Positions 47,944 through 60,930 of a DNA stretch of 64,000 bases are shown here, piece after piece. The notes under the pieces were generated by a model, which had not been told where the DNA came from, searched no databases, and worked only from the letters and a program-made list of their open reading frames with translations. The first letter of the stretch is position 1; every line of letters starts with the position of its first letter. Source of the stretch: Cyathus striatus (lineage: Eukaryota; Basidiomycota; Agaricomycetes; Agaricales; Nidulariaceae); assembly GCA_025738555.1 (NCBI GenBank), contig JAOVFP010000012.1, forward strand, positions 1,736,001 to 1,800,000, written 5' to 3'. The translations under genes were made by a program, and so were the position numbers.

Positions 47944-50900
47944 TTATCTATCCGGGGGGTCAGTTCTGCGGACTGCCCTCGGACGATCTTTCATTGGCTC
48001 GATACCCACTAAAACTTCGGGGTTCCATCGCAAATATTTCCATTTTGTGAGTTGATTATTGTCTCTCAATGTACCGGACCATGTTTTTTTAACTAGACTT
48101 GAGTTTGTGGCCTTATTTTTGTAATGTTTCTTATTTGAAGATTGGAAGTCTAGCTTAAGTATGCCATTTATCATGCTCACCCATTGGTTGTGTACTACTT
48201 TTTTTTGGACTATTTTTTCGGTTTCACATTCATTATCTATTCTCCAGTCGCACCTTAATCGCCAGATGTAGTAGGCTGAGGCAGATACAACAAGAGTAAA
48301 TAGGCGGTCAGCCCCCGGGCGACGTTTCCCATCTTCGGTTTTCCAGTTAGATATACCGCATCCTATGATCGATCCAAAAGAGATATCTTCCCACTCGATG
48401 TTCTTCATTTGTAGTAATTGTTGGACTAGTTTCCATACTATTTCCTGACCAGAGGCTTTGCATTCTGTGAGTATATGTTCAATTGTTTCTTCCATGTTAC
48501 ATTCGGGGCAGTGCCCTCTGTGCTCTAGTCCGCTGAGGTGCCTCCAGAATTTTCCACATTTATGGATGTCATGCATTGCTTTCCAGATAAAATTTCTGGT
48601 ACGTTTGTTTTGTATTTTCTTTGACCTAGTACTGTTCCATAATTTACTGTCGGTTGGTATAGATCCAGACCGATCTTGTATGCTGTAACGTATTCGGTCC
48701 AGGTTGATTAAGGTGCCCCTTCTTTCCAGTTCTTTTGGGTTCCTCTTTGCTCTCAGGATTCCTTGGTATGCTAGGGACTGCGTCATTGTGGACAGTTTAA
48801 CACCAGATAACCGAAGCTCTTGTGGGATATGGATATTCATGAATGTGTCATTTTCTGCAGAGGCACCTTCATTTGCTAGACGGTCAGCACCTTCATTTCC
48901 TTCTTCCCCGCTGTGACCTTTGACTTTTTTAAGGTAGGTACTGGCTTTTCGCATTCTAATCTGGGCTATGGTGGCTTTCGTGACATCAGCATTTTCGTAT
49001 CCGATCCAGTCATTATTTTCAGCTTCCAATCTGCTCATTGTGAGTGTGGTAAGTGACACCTGGGAGTCTGTTCTAGTTTTGAGGCCTCGATCTCTTGCAG
49101 TTTTCTGTGTGGAGCGCAGTACGCCCACTGCTTCACCTGAATTGTTTGTTTGAGGAAGCTCTGGAGGTATCCTAATTGCTTCATTTTCAGGGTCTTCATG
49201 GTTTTTCCATACTCCAGCCCCCGCCTTAGCATCAAGGTCACCATTGTTCAGGCAGGAGCCATCTGTGTACCAAATTTCACGAGGTATTTGGTCAAGGTCA
49301 TTTTGTGGGGGTAGTGAAATGTCCGGTGAGATATCAGATATGTCTGTGGGGTCAATGAACACTCTGAACCCGTCCTTTAGGCTCGTGATTATCATGTCCT
49401 TGATCATGCTTATGGTCAGGTCTTCTTCACCCTCCTGGTCACCATTCGGAAGGGAGTGTTCTATGGGGTCATTTGACGGGAACCACTTCTGCTTTAATGA
49501 TTGTATAAGGGTAATTCCCGCTTGTTTACACCTGTCGTTTGTTGTGCACTGAAGTTGATTGGTACATATTTTGCAGTTGTGATTGTGGGGGTTTGCATTA
49601 TCATGGTCAATGAAGTTGATCATGTCTCCTACAGTGAGGATTTGGTGTGTGTCTTGTAAACATCTAGCCGTTTTCCCATTGTTTCTAGGTTTCCGTGCCC
49701 TGTCTTGACCGATGTGGTGCCAAATTGGCATATCTCGTTTGACATTATCTGCCAGTACTATAGCAAAGAAACCGGCCTTGTAATCCTTAGCGATTTTTAG
49801 CATGCGTTTCAGATCCGGTGGGAGGTTGGACTGTTTTTGTCTTGGTTGCCAATTCTGGAGGAAACAGTTGGCTGCTACATGTGGATTCTGCAGCCTGCTT
49901 TCTTTCGGGATGTCTCTAGCTATGAGAGTATCAGCTAGGTATGCCCATTTTGGCCGTTCTGGTCCAAGGTGGAGGTAACGCCGGAGTTTCATTAATTCAA
50001 TAGCTTCATTTCTAATTTCAATGTCTAGGAGTTTTTTTCCTCCGTGTTCGTGGGGTTCACGCATAATATGTCTGGACACAAGTGGAAGTCCACCATCCCA
50101 TATGAATTTTGAGACTATCTTCATCAGGTGCTTTTCAACCTCTGGGGGCATTCCTTGCACTCTGGTCTTGTATTGAGTTTCCCCTCCTGCAATAAGTTGG
50201 ACTAGTGCACATCGTCCTTCAATGGTGGGTCGCAGTTTTGACCATTTGTTGAATAGTTGTTCACATTTCTCCAGCGTAGGTGTCCATATATTTGTTTCAT
50301 TTATGTGATTGCCTACAAAGGCTCCAAGTGCACGGATAGGTTCACCATCTTGGGCTATTTTTATGGTTCTTGGGATTTCTATTTGGTCTGGGAGTTGTTT
50401 TCGATGTGTTATTACTGAATTTCGGTGGTCCTGTGTTCCGATGGGCAGGATTTCGGTTTTTTCAACATTAAACTTAGCACCAGATGCTTTACACCAGTTA
50501 TCCAGAATTTGGAATAGTGCATTGTGGTCATCGTTCTTTGCCAAGAATACTGAGGTGTCATCTGCAAACAGGCTTGTGATTAGTTTTGTAGTTTGTCCTG
50601 GGATTGTCATACCATTTAGGTTACTTTTCCGGAGCATGGATGCCAACGGCTCGATTGCTAGGTCGAAAGCAAAGCAGGAGAATGGGTCACCTTGTCGTGC
50701 TCCTCTTGTGACAGTGTATGGGTCGCTAAGGATACCATTTATCATGATGCGGGTTTGTGCATTTGTATACAGGGATTTTATGAAGTTTATTGTTCTATTT
50801 GGAAAGCCATATTTTTCCAGCACTCGCCAGAGGTAATGGTGGAAGATTTTATCATATGCCTTTTCTTGATCTAGGAAAACTATCATCCCATCGACTTCTT

Positions 50901-52941
50901 CAGCTTCGCAATAGTTAATTGTATTTTTTAGCAAGTCAATTTGGTCTTCAATGCGTCTACCCTTGATAAAGCCTGCTTGGTCTGTGTGGATTAGGTGGGG
51001 TAGGATTGGAGCTAATCGGTTAGTCAGGATGTGGGTTAACATCTTATAATCTGTATTCAACACTGTGATGGGTCTGTAGTTTTCTATACATGTGCGGTCT
51101 TTTTTCTTAAATAGTGGGCACATCCAACCTTCATGTAGAGTGGAGTTTACGGCCAGTCCTTTTTGGTGAATCTCATTAAAAACCAGAGAGAGCATCTCTG
51201 TAATGTCAAAGGTACATTCCCCTTTGGAATCCTCTTCATCGCTTACATTTACTAGGTGTTTCCAGAATTCATTAGGAATGCCATCGAGGCCTGGCGCCTT
51301 ACCAGGTTTAAGATCTTTGATTGCTTGTCTCACTTCTTTGCTGGTAAAGGGACTTGCGATTGAGTCTGCATCAGGTTGGTTCAAGCAAGTTTCAACCTGC
51401 TCCAGAGCATGGTTAATCATTTGTTCGTGGAGTCTACGCTTGTCTTCAGTGTCTGGTATATCAGCGAGTTGTAGTGACTGGTGGTGGCACTTTGCTACAT
51501 TCGCCATTTCTTTGGATGATCGGGTGAGATTGTTTGGATTGTCTGCATCTACTTGTAAGGTTAACATTGTATCCCTTGGTTTACTCTCACGTATGGCACT
51601 AAGCCATCGTTTTCCGATGACTTCCTGTTTGATGTGATAGTTGACGTGAATATTTTGGCGTATTGTATCAAATTGTTGAATTCGTAAGTTTTTTATTTCA
51701 TCTTCTAGTTTTGCAGATTGGTGGCTTTTTTCGATGTCTGTGACATCATTTGCATGCAGCAATTCCTTCAGTTCGTTTTCTTTCTTGGTTATAAGTTGTC
51801 TGGTCATTGGGATTCGTTTTTTACAGTAGGTTTTAATTGCAGGAAGCATTTTATTCTTATACTCATCATAAAGGACTTGTAATGGATACTCATTGGGGTT
51901 TTCGTCAAGATTTCTGGGTGCGTCATTCAGTTTCTTGGCAAAATCTCATGTGATAGAAATTACTTCTGACATTATTTTTTTGTCATCAAGTACAAAGCTA
52001 GGTATAGACCAGCGGCCTGGACCAATTTCTGGGGCACCAGGATCAAAGAGTTGTACTTGCACGATTTTGTGGTCTGCGTGTTCGATCCCACTGTGGTACA
52101 TATCCCAAGTGCGACTATGTTGTAGGACCTGACTTGAGACATATATTCGGTCAATTCTGGACTGAACCTTGGTGAAGTCTTGTAGGTATGAGTAGGCAAG
52201 TTCTTCGGGATTCGTGTCTCTCCAGCCATCAATTAGGTTTAGTCTGGATTTTACTTGTTTCAGAGTGTCGACTGATTCAATATCGTCAGCTCGGGAGGGG
52301 AGACGATCTGCACTGTCTTCTACCATGTTAAAGTCACCGAGTATGACATCAGGTTTTGGGAGTTCATGGGATTCTAGCATGCTATCCAGCTTTTTCCAGA
52401 ACTCAATTCGGTCGGGTATGAGATTTGGTGAGTAGACATTTAGTATTTTCAGTTTATCACCATTTTTTCGCCATTGGATCGTAAGGAGAAGTGCTCTACC
52501 TGGAATGACTTTGACAGTTGTGGCATCCTTCCATGCCGAGTTCTGTTTGTGAAGTGCGAAGGCTACTCCGGCTGCATTCGGAGTAAATGGGTTAGTTGAG
52601 TTTATTATATGTAGGTGTTCCCGGAATTGTTCATTTAGTCTTGTTTCATCAACTTCTTTTAGGTGTGTTTCTTGTATTGCCAGAACTCCAATACTGTTTG
52701 CATGAAGGATGTGGTTGATTCGTTGCCATTTGTGGTTGGTTCCTATGGCCCCTCCCCCTCGCATATTCAGAGTTGCAATTTGCATATGGGCCCATAATTT
52801 TTTCTGAGGTCGCTGATTTGAGGTTCGTGACCCCTGCGGTGTGTGGTTTGGATTTACGATAGGGTCCCGTAAATTGGGATTAGGATTTTGTATCCTTTGG
52901 CTGCCATTTTGCAAGCTCGCATTATTTTGCGTGTAAGCCAT
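47944..52941 (-). pseudogene. LINE ORF2: endonuclease, reverse transcriptase, RNase H
   Basis: One frame of about 1,665 codons. APE-type endonuclease: LNMRGGG, IQETHLK, LGDFNMVEDSADRL, SRIDRIYVS, ADHKIV. RT: NYRPITVLNTDYKMLTHILT, QAGFIKGRRIEDQI, DQEKAYDKIFH, ARQGDPFSCFAFDLAIEPLA and catalytic FADD near 50560. RNase H: YTDGSCLNNGD near 49260, then SGEAVGVL, TDSQ and KGHSGEEGNEGADRLA. The C-terminal zinc finger HCPECNMEETIEHILTEC lies at about 48470-48525. A single TGA at 51946-51948 separates endonuclease from RT, so the protein is not made whole; reading continues cleanly after it. The RNase H plus C-terminal zinc finger are typical of fungal Tad1 LINEs. It would nick target DNA and prime reverse transcription. 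Confidence 0.92.
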
Positions 52942-53695
52942 CGCCCCCCCCCTTTCCTCAGTAGTTCGCGCACTCTGTTGAATGCGAGAGCTACCTCCAG
53001 GGGAGAGGTTTAGGTTCTGGGAAAGCCCTGGCTGGGCATAGGCAATATTTGCCTGGTGATGAAGAGAAAAAGTGGCCGGGTATCTACCTCCTATTTCCCT
53101 ACCTCCTTCATCGGGGGGTCGGGCGGTAGACGAACCTTCACCCCCTCCGGAGGTCGGAACGATGTTGCCAATGTGATGAGTTCTGTCCGGGTTATAAAAA
53201 AATGAGGTTGAGGGGTTAGTAGCTGGTTTTGCACCGCGTCCTTACAGCTATACAGGTTGGGTGAGGAGCCATATTCCCCTGGCTTCCACGGGTAGACAAT
53301 GTCGAATTTATCTTACATCGATCTAGGAATCGATATTCGGAGTTTACGACTTCAGCCTCTCGGCATGGCTCGTCTGGACCTAAATAGGTTGCCGTTTGGG
53401 ACGTGTTGTCAGTACGTCTGGAACCTCTTTACTTTCCTGTCCTCCGTGGAGTCAGTAAATTTGGGCAAGAGGTGTATATTCACCTGTTGACACAGGTGTA
53501 CTCCGAGTTAGAAAGTCCTAGTACTGTCCAATGGTAGGGTATTGGCGATGAGATTATAAGTTATATGTAATTCATGAGGTGGATATGAAGGAGCATGAAA
53601 TAAGACTGTATTTGGCTTGACTAGCTATTGTTACAAAAGCATGTATTTAGATCGAAAGAAAAGAAATTTATTCGCAAGCCAACTGATTATCATAC
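52942..53695 (-). other. LINE spacer between ORF1 and ORF2
   Basis: About 750 bp without a long minus-strand frame. C-rich start near 52943 (run of C just before the ORF2 ATG). No other feature seen. Confidence 0.5.
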
Positions 53696-55551
53696 TTAGA
53701 AGGCACCACGGCGTCCACGGTTGCGGCCAGCACCGCGCCCTGAGTTACTACCTCTGTGATTTTCCTGCTGGCCACGATAACTGCCACGACCTCCTCCTCG
53801 ATTAGCATTGGGGGTGAGGCGCTGGCCACCAAGGCCACGGTTTTGACCTTGTCCAGCCACTACTTGTGCCAGGAGTTGCATCGCGTCCGGTTCATCCTGC
53901 TCTTCTAGGTCTTCTCTAGTGATTGCGATGCCAAGCCTCGCTGGGAACTGGCAGAGGAATGTGGGGTGATCGCAGGACTTACATAGATTACAGCTAATGA
54001 TTCTCGTAAAGTCGGCACTGCGAGCAAACCAGGAGGGTCCGACGATCATGAGTTTGCGAAGACTCCCAACTACATTCTCCCAGTGATATGTCGCGTTGTC
54101 TGTGATAGGTTGCATATATAATCTCCACACGGCCAGCTCAAGCTCCCTTTCATCCCTAGTGTCGAATACTTTGATGTGGATGAGATCAGCTCGAATGCTA
54201 TTGAGAATGTGGTCGATGCGGTCATTCACGGGGATACCTTCAAGCGTGGAGACATTGTTGAGTTTTGCAGTGATAGCAGATAGGACAGGGTGGAACTCCT
54301 TCTGGACGGCGAGGACCACCTCGTGCACTCTGTCCACGGAGCTGGCTGCAGGGATGTGGAGATACGTTAGAAAGGAGGAGATTGGAAGGTCGATATGGTG
54401 AATAGTAATCCAGGAGTTGCCAAGAGCAATACAGCCAAGGATAAGGAGGGACTGGATGACTTCCGCATCCTCTGCGATTAGAAGAGAGGGATGGGGATAT
54501 TTACGTCGCGGGGGGGTGAATTTGTTAGGGGTCCTAGGAGGGTTACGAAGGCCTTGGGACGCGACAAGTGTGAACTTGGTGTCTGGTCCTACTACTGAAC
54601 GTAAAACCAACTCTATCTGTTTGACGCGCCTGACATTTGCGATGAGATTATCTGAAGCCTTCACATTCCCTTCGAGGATCCAGCAACAATTTGAGGCTGG
54701 ATGCTGCTTACTGACTTGTAGAATGGAGCGGTCTACGCGCTCAAACATGGTGGCATTGTCGAGACCGTGAGGGGCAAGAGAGTCAGGTTGAGAGATGTCG
54801 GCTGGTGCAGGATTATGCACATCCCCCTGAGGTTGTCCAGGAGGACCCCCTGCAGTGTTGTCGGGAGAGGTAGCATTAGATCCAGTAGAAGCATTGATAA
54901 GCATAGTGGCACCAGGTGCGGCATGGTCCGCAGTGCCAGTTTGATTTGCGGGGGCAGCATTGGAGGGTCTGGCCGCTTGTCCAGAGGACGTGGGGAGTGT
55001 TGGACCTTTACGAATCAGTTGTTATGAATAAGGCTGTGGATATAAGCACATACTGGTGTCGTCGGACGATTGCTCTCCCTGAGTATTAAAGCTCGTGCCC
55101 TCTAAACTAGCTGCAGGGGGTCGGTGCGTAGGTTGAGACTGCTCGCCTTCCTGAGGCTTGTCCACATCCATGTCGTTACTATATTCCAGGATTTGAATCA
55201 GTGCAAAGAGCAGTACTGTACGATAGTGCAGACTTACCCTGGCTGATTCCTGGTCGTAGCGTGTTTTGGCAGGGAGGGCGAGGGAGAGGTGGGACCAAGC
55301 GCTGAGCTCTTCCTCTTGGAGCCTGTGGACGTTTCAGTCAAAGGTCCAGCATTGGTCTCTGGCACGTTAGTGGCGAGCGCGTTTGTGGTCTTCATGGAGA
55401 GTGGGAGAATCTTGAAACCTCCCATCGTGTTCGTTCCCGGGGCAGGCTTAGCTGCCAGGACGTAGGAGTTGGTGGGGTTTGATGGGGATTGCTGGGAAGC
55501 AGGGGTAGAGGGTGGACCGGGGGCGCGGGCAGAGTTCTGGTTAGATTGCAT
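53696..55551 (-). CDS. LINE ORF1 gag-like protein, split by two introns
   Basis: Exons 55238-55551, 55054-55178 and 53696-55005. Introns 55179-55237 (59 bp, GTAAGT…TAG) and 55006-55053 (48 bp, GTATGT…AAG) keep the frame (phases 2 and 1) and give 582 residues. The N-terminus is Ser/Pro/Thr-rich (MQSNQNSARAPGPPSTPASQ). The middle is folded-looking, without a known name (FERVDRSILQVSKQHPASNC, ANVRRVKQIELVLRSVVG, ELELAVWRLYMQPI). A CCHC zinc knuckle CNLCKSCDHPTFLC and an RGG/Arg-Gly-rich tail (GGGRGSYRGQQ…GRGAGRNRGRRG) follow. This suits an RNA-binding ORF1 that packages LINE RNA. Introns inside a LINE ORF are unusual. Confidence 0.75.
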
Positions 55552-55574
55552 GATAAATCGATATAGTCTTATTT

Positions 55575-55618
55575 CTGATGTGAAGCAGAGTGGGTGGAAT
55601 GTCGAGCATGTCACTTAC
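55575..55618 (-). other. possible 5'-UTR intron of the LINE
   Basis: GACAG|GTAAGT…CACATCAG, 44 bp, just upstream of the ORF1 ATG. Seen only as splice signals; not confirmed by a reading frame. Confidence 0.4.
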
Positions 55619-56274
55619 CTGTCTTTTAAGTCCTATGTTCCCCTTTGTTTATCGGGTGAGGCGAAGTGCCTGATGCCTTCCACCAGAGCTTCGTGATTTA
55701 GGAATAAAGGCGAGTGGCACACTCGGTGATATAGCCATGGTGTCAAGTAACGCGCAGTGGCTCGTTCTTTGTTCCCTTTGATATCGGTAGACACATTGTA
55801 TATGAGCCACTCCGTTCTTCGGAGTGGCTTTGAGGCAGCCAACTACGACTGGATGAGTGGGGAGAGAGCGGAGGGAGGGAAAGTACGTGCTTGCAGTTGC
55901 AGTTCGTAGGGACGAGATGAGAGGGGGAGTGGGTATCCTGAATAGTGAGCTATTTCCTGATGTGTCTCGTTTGCGGTGCGGTTGTTGTTGTTTGATAGCA
56001 TGTAATTTGCCTTCTGTGGGCCTTTAACTCATTAATCGGTCTTATGAGAGTACTACTAGATGATATTGGCTACGACAGTTGGTACTTTGTTTCTTCTACA
56101 TCCTTTCTGACACTGTGGGGGGGGGCAGGAGATTTTCCTTGAGGGTCGTGCAGTTGTTCTCGCCACTGTGGACAGTGGAGATCGCAACTGTAGCTCATTT
56201 GACCCAGTCCTTGACCAATTACGAACCGTGGGAATACCAGAGATGGTGGTGGTTCGAGGTCAAGGAGCCCCCCT
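55619..56274 (-). promoter_or_regulatory. LINE 5' region
   Basis: Non-coding sequence from the 5' end of the LINE to its ORF1, expected to hold an internal promoter. No motif was identified. Confidence 0.4.
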
Positions 56275-56304
56275 GAATACTAATACCTTGGATATCTCTC
56301 TATC

Positions 56305-57820
56305 ATGGCTCCAACTGGAACTTCAGTTACTCACACAGTGCATACTGCTAGTCATACCAATGCTGTGGGTGCTCGTGCCACCTGTGCAGCTATGAGGCAA
56401 CAGCCTCCATGAAGTACTTCAGGTTCTCTACCTTCAACACCATCTCAGGTTACACCCAGCCCAGCACCACCTCCTAGTGCTACTTTCCTGGGTCCACCCT
56501 TGACTTCTGCTCAATTGCTCTCTGTTCCTGCAGCCGGGAACCTCGGATCCACTCAGGCTCCTCTGGATGGCACCCCACTGCCATATGGTACAGTTGCAGC
56601 AGACCAGGAAACTCCTGAGGGTCATGGTTCTGATGGTGGTACCATTGGGCTGCCACCTCCACCTCCTTCTCAGCCCAATCCTCCGTCTCCACCATCCTCA
56701 GACTCAGGGGATGATGGTGATGAGGATGATGTCGACAATCCCAGGCACACACCTCTTGCGTGCCACTCCCAGGAAGACTGGCTTGCCAAAGCTCTTTTGA
56801 GAGTTGTGGAAACCGCCCAGGGTACATCGGGAACATGTCAGGAACACAATGTTCAAAAGCCAGATACTTTTGACAGTTCCAGTGCTGAGAAGTTGGAGCA
56901 GTTCATTATGCAATGCCAAATTTACTTCCGGAATAATCCTTCCCAATACTCGGATGGACCTTTCCAGGTCAACTTCACTCTCGCATATCTTCAGGATACC
57001 ACACTTCAGCTCATTATGCTGACCATCTCCAATCCCTATGCTGATGATGAGTTCCTTCACTCTTGGGAGGTCTTCATTGTCATGCTAGGGGATAATTTTG
57101 GGTTAGCAAACCCAGAAGGGGATGCCGAGAATGATCTGGATGTCCTTGTTATGAAGGATTTGCAGAAACTGTCCAAGTATCTTGTACAGTTCAACAGGCT
57201 TGCACAGTGCACCGACTGGGATGATAAATCCTTATGCCACCAACTCTATTCCAGGTTTCTGGGTCACATTAAGGATGAGATCTCTCATGTCGGGAAACCT
57301 ACCACAAAGTGTGGGATGATTAAACTAGCTCAAGGGATCGATAGTTGGTACTGGGAATGCCAGTCCGAGCATACACGGGAATCCCACCAGCCTCGGGGTC
57401 TGGGTTCTGGATAGCTCTGTTAGAGCTCCTACAAACCACCCCGCAGTCACCTCGGTGCCTTCTTGCCTTGCTTTGGGTCAATATGCACCCTGTCCGAGCT
57501 ATCCCCACCATGCTGGTAGTCACCCGCCTTGTTCCTTGCAGCCTCCCCAGCAGTGGAGGCCAGAATTGAATGACAAGGTTGGTTGAGATGGCAAGCTCTT
57601 GCCACAAGAATGTCAGTGTTGCATGGACAACAATCTATGCTTGTTCTGCGGGAATCTGGGGCATCGCGCCAAAGAATGTCCCCACTCTGCCTCTTCCATG
57701 GCTAGAGCCCAGGCATCTGGATTATCTGCTTTGGCTCCTACGTTGGCTTCTGCAGGTCCCTCGACCCACAGGTCCACACCTCTTTTCAACCTGGCTTCAG
57801 GTTCGAAAAAATAGGGAATG
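56305..57820 (+). pseudogene. Gypsy gag with frameshifts
   Basis: Frame 1 from the ATG at 56305 (MAPTGTSVTHTVHTASHTNA) through a TGA at 56410-56412, a Pro/Ser-rich region and the capsid-like part (ADTFDSSSAEKLEQFIMQCQ-type sequence near 56865; YFRNNPSQYSDG, FQVNFTLAYLQD). It ends in that frame at 57414. The nucleocapsid part continues in frame 2 with CLFCGNLGHRAKEC, a CCHC zinc knuckle near 57642, after another TGA (KVG*DGKL). At least two frameshifts (near 57400 and 57812) and two stops make it non-functional. Gag would form the particle around the element's RNA. Confidence 0.85.
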
Positions 57821-60800
57821 GTGCTCTGGACACCACACAAGCTGAGGACTGTGTTGTTCCCTCTTGTGTGCAGCCAATGCAGGTAAGACTCAATGCTTCT
57901 GCTCTTTCTGACCCCAATGCCCTTCATATTCCACTTTGTAGTACCATCCATGCTCTCCCTACACCCTGTACAATTTCATATAGCATTCTAGTTGATTCGG
58001 GTTCTACCCATTGTTTTATGGATTCATCTTTTGTATGGACACATGCTATTCCTACCTCACCTACTCCACCTATCGCTCTCAGACTTTTCAATGGCACCAC
58101 CAATCATGTTATAACCGAGTTTGTTACACTGCCTGTACTATTCCCTACCAGTGAATGTATTACAGTTGAACTCTATGTGACACTTCTTGATTCCGTGTGT
58201 TCTGCAGTCCTAGGATACAATTGGCTCACCCGCTTCAATCTGTTGATTGACTGGGTATCGGGCTCATTAATATTCTGGACTCCAGTCACTTCCGAGCAAC
58301 TTCCACTCAAATCTGGGATCTCGGAACCACGTTCTGCTTCCAAGGATCCATCTCCAGTCACCTCTGATGAGTCTCTGCCACCTCCTCCTAGCATTTCGCT
58401 AATAAATGGTGCTGCCTTCTCGCGTGCATGCTGTTTAGAGGGAGCACAGACTTTCTGTATCCAGCTTGGTGCTGTCACTTCCGCCACTGCCCTCAATCCT
58501 GAGGAAGCTCTGAATCTCTCTTCCATACTGTCTGAGTATCACAAGTTCACTGATGTATTTAGCAAGTCCCAGGCAGATACACTTGCCCCTCACCGTCCCT
58601 ACGACTTAAAGATCAACCTAGAGGAAGGTGCTTCACCTCCTGTAGGTCAGATCTATTCCCTTTCCCAATCCGAGCTTTCTGCTCTTCGGGAATTCATTGA
58701 TGAACATATCTGGATCGGATTCATTCAACCTTCGCACTCTCCACATGGGGCTCCTGTCCTTTTTGTCCACAAGAAGGATGGATCACTTTGGCTTTGTGTG
58801 GATTTCCACGGGTTGAATGCTATTTCTAAAAAGGATCATTATCCTTTGCCACTCATTTCAGATTTGCTCGACAGTCCCTGCCACACCCGTATCTACACCA
58901 AGATTGACCTGTGTCATGCATACCACCTGGTCCACATTGCTGAGGATGATGAATGGAAAACCACTTTCCGGACTCACTATGGATCCTTTGAATGGCTAGT
59001 CATGCCCTTTGGACTTTCCAATGCACCCGCAGGTTTCCAACGCTTCATGAATGATGTTTTCAAAGACCTTCTTGATGTGTGTGTCATAGTTTATTTGGAT
59101 GACATCCTTATATAATCTGATAACCTTGTGCAGCATCACCAACATGTCAGGGAAGTTTTGCATCGACTCTGGAAGCACGGGTTGTATGTGTGCACGGATA
59201 AGTGTGAGTTCCACTCAGAATCTGTGGAATATCTCGGATATATACTATCACCCAACGGTCTCACCATGTCTCCAACAAAGGTGAAGACTATTCAAGAATG
59301 GCCTGAACCAAGGAAAGTAAAAGACATTCAATCTTTCCTTGGGTTCGCTAATTTCTATCAGCATTTTATATACAACTATTCCAACATAGTTGTTCTGCTC
59401 ACCCACCTTACCCGGAAGGGTAATCTGTGGAACTTCTCGGAAAAATGCCATTCCACTTTCACTGAACTTAAGGACACTTTCATGTTGGCACCCATCCTTA
59501 CCCATTGGGTTCCCGACAAGCAGCTCATTGTGGAAACTGATGCTTCGGATTACATGTTGGCTGCTATCTTGTCTATAGTTTCTGATGATGGCAAGATTCA
59601 CCCTATCGCTTTCCACTCACAAACCTTTACACCTCCCGAGTTAAACTACAACACCCACAACAAGGAATTGCTTGCTATCTTCAAAGCATTCCAAGTCTGG
59701 CATCATTACCTGGAAGGTTCTGGTTCACCCATCGATGTCATCACAGACCACAAGAACTTGGAATACTTTTCCACAACCAAGATCTTGTCCTGATGACAAG
59801 CCCAATGGTCTGAGTATCTTTCCCAGTTCAATCTAGTTATCCACTTTCAACCTGGAAAACTCGGGGCAAAGCCAGATGCTCTGACTAGACAATAGGACAT
59901 CTACCCTAAAGAGGGGGATAGTGACTACACTAAGGTCAATCTGCATAACTATCATCCAGTGTTCACCCAGGAACAGCTTATCACTTCTCTCTGAGCAACC
60001 TCACTTATTGTACCTGCTCTTCATGCTAGTATCATCATGGACATTGAACAGTTACATACTGATATATTATCAGCTCTCCCTAATGACCTGGTCACAGTTA
60101 TTTGAATGCAGACTCTCGAGAATTGTTGGACTGTAACCCCAGACGGTTCCCTCCGTCTAGATAACCGGATCTATGTTCCGGACTCCAGAACCCTTCGGCT
60201 TCAGGTTTTACATTACAAACACGACCACCCACTTTCAGGACACCTTGGACAGAACAAGACCCTTGAGCTAATTCAACGCAAATATACTTGGCTGCTTATA
60301 CAGACATTTGTAAAGGACTATTGTAAGTCTTGTAATACTTGCATGTGTTCTAAACCACAGCGCCACCGCCTGTATGGAACCCTGAAACAACTTCTGGTTC
60401 CCGGACGCCCATGGCACTCAATATCTATGGATTTCATAGATCAACTTCCAAAATCATTGGCTTCCAAGTATGATTCTATACTCATTATCGTGGATCATTT
60501 CTCCAAGCAGTCTATCTTCATTCCCACTCATACCACATGCTCTTCTTCCGACCTTGTGCTTCTATTCGTATTTCATGTCTTTTCCAAGCATGGAGTCCCA
60601 GAATACATCACTTCCAATCGTGGTTCCGAGTTTGTGTCGCATTTCTTCCATTCCCTCAGTATGGCCCTCGACATCACTTTACATTTCACCTTGGGTTATC
60701 ATCCTGAAGGCGATGGCAAAACAGAATGCACAAATCAAACTCTGGAACAATACCTTCAGGCCTACTGCAACTACCAGCAGGATAACTGGTGTGATCTCTT

Positions 60801-60930
60801 ACCTCTTGCTGAATTTGCTTACAATAATGCACTGAGTGCAACCACAGGAATTTCACCATTCTATGCAAACAAGGGTTATCACCTGAACCTTGCGATACAT
60901 CCAGAATGTGATCTCACTTCGCAGTAAACC
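57821..60930 (+). pseudogene. Gypsy pol: protease, RT, RNase H, integrase
   Basis: Frame 1. Protease active site [12 protein letters not shown] near 57990. [47 protein letters not shown] and YLDDILI near 59095. RNase H: ETDASDYMLAAIL and the tether-like LEYFSTTKILS. Integrase: zinc part HYKHDHPLSGHLG…CKSCNTC, then catalytic core MDFIDQLP, TSNRGSEF and a later Glu. The second catalytic Asp appears as Asn (usual SDRG reads SNRG near 60616). Stops: TAA right after YLDDILI, tandem TGA TGA after ILS near 59793, TAG near 59893, and TGAs near 59993 and 60103. Most fit CGA to TGA or TGG to TAG changes. Confidence 0.92.

Larger units (their letters stand above)
47738..56274 (-). mobile_element. Tad1-type LINE, apparently full length, inside the Gypsy leader
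   Basis: A 21-nt T run at 47736-47756 is the poly-A tail of a minus-strand element. The 15-bp TSD GAATACTAATACCTT occurs at 47723-47737 and 56275-56289; removing the LINE rejoins the Gypsy LTR to its gag. The element has ORF1 (53696-55551) and ORF2 (47944-52941), plus a 5' region of about 700 bp and a 3' UTR of about 190 bp. It is nearly intact, with one in-frame TGA in ORF2, which makes it the youngest layer of this nest. Confidence 0.93.

Noticed and set aside
50309..50836. Plus-strand 175-codon frame inside the LINE
   Set aside because: Antisense shadow of ORF2.
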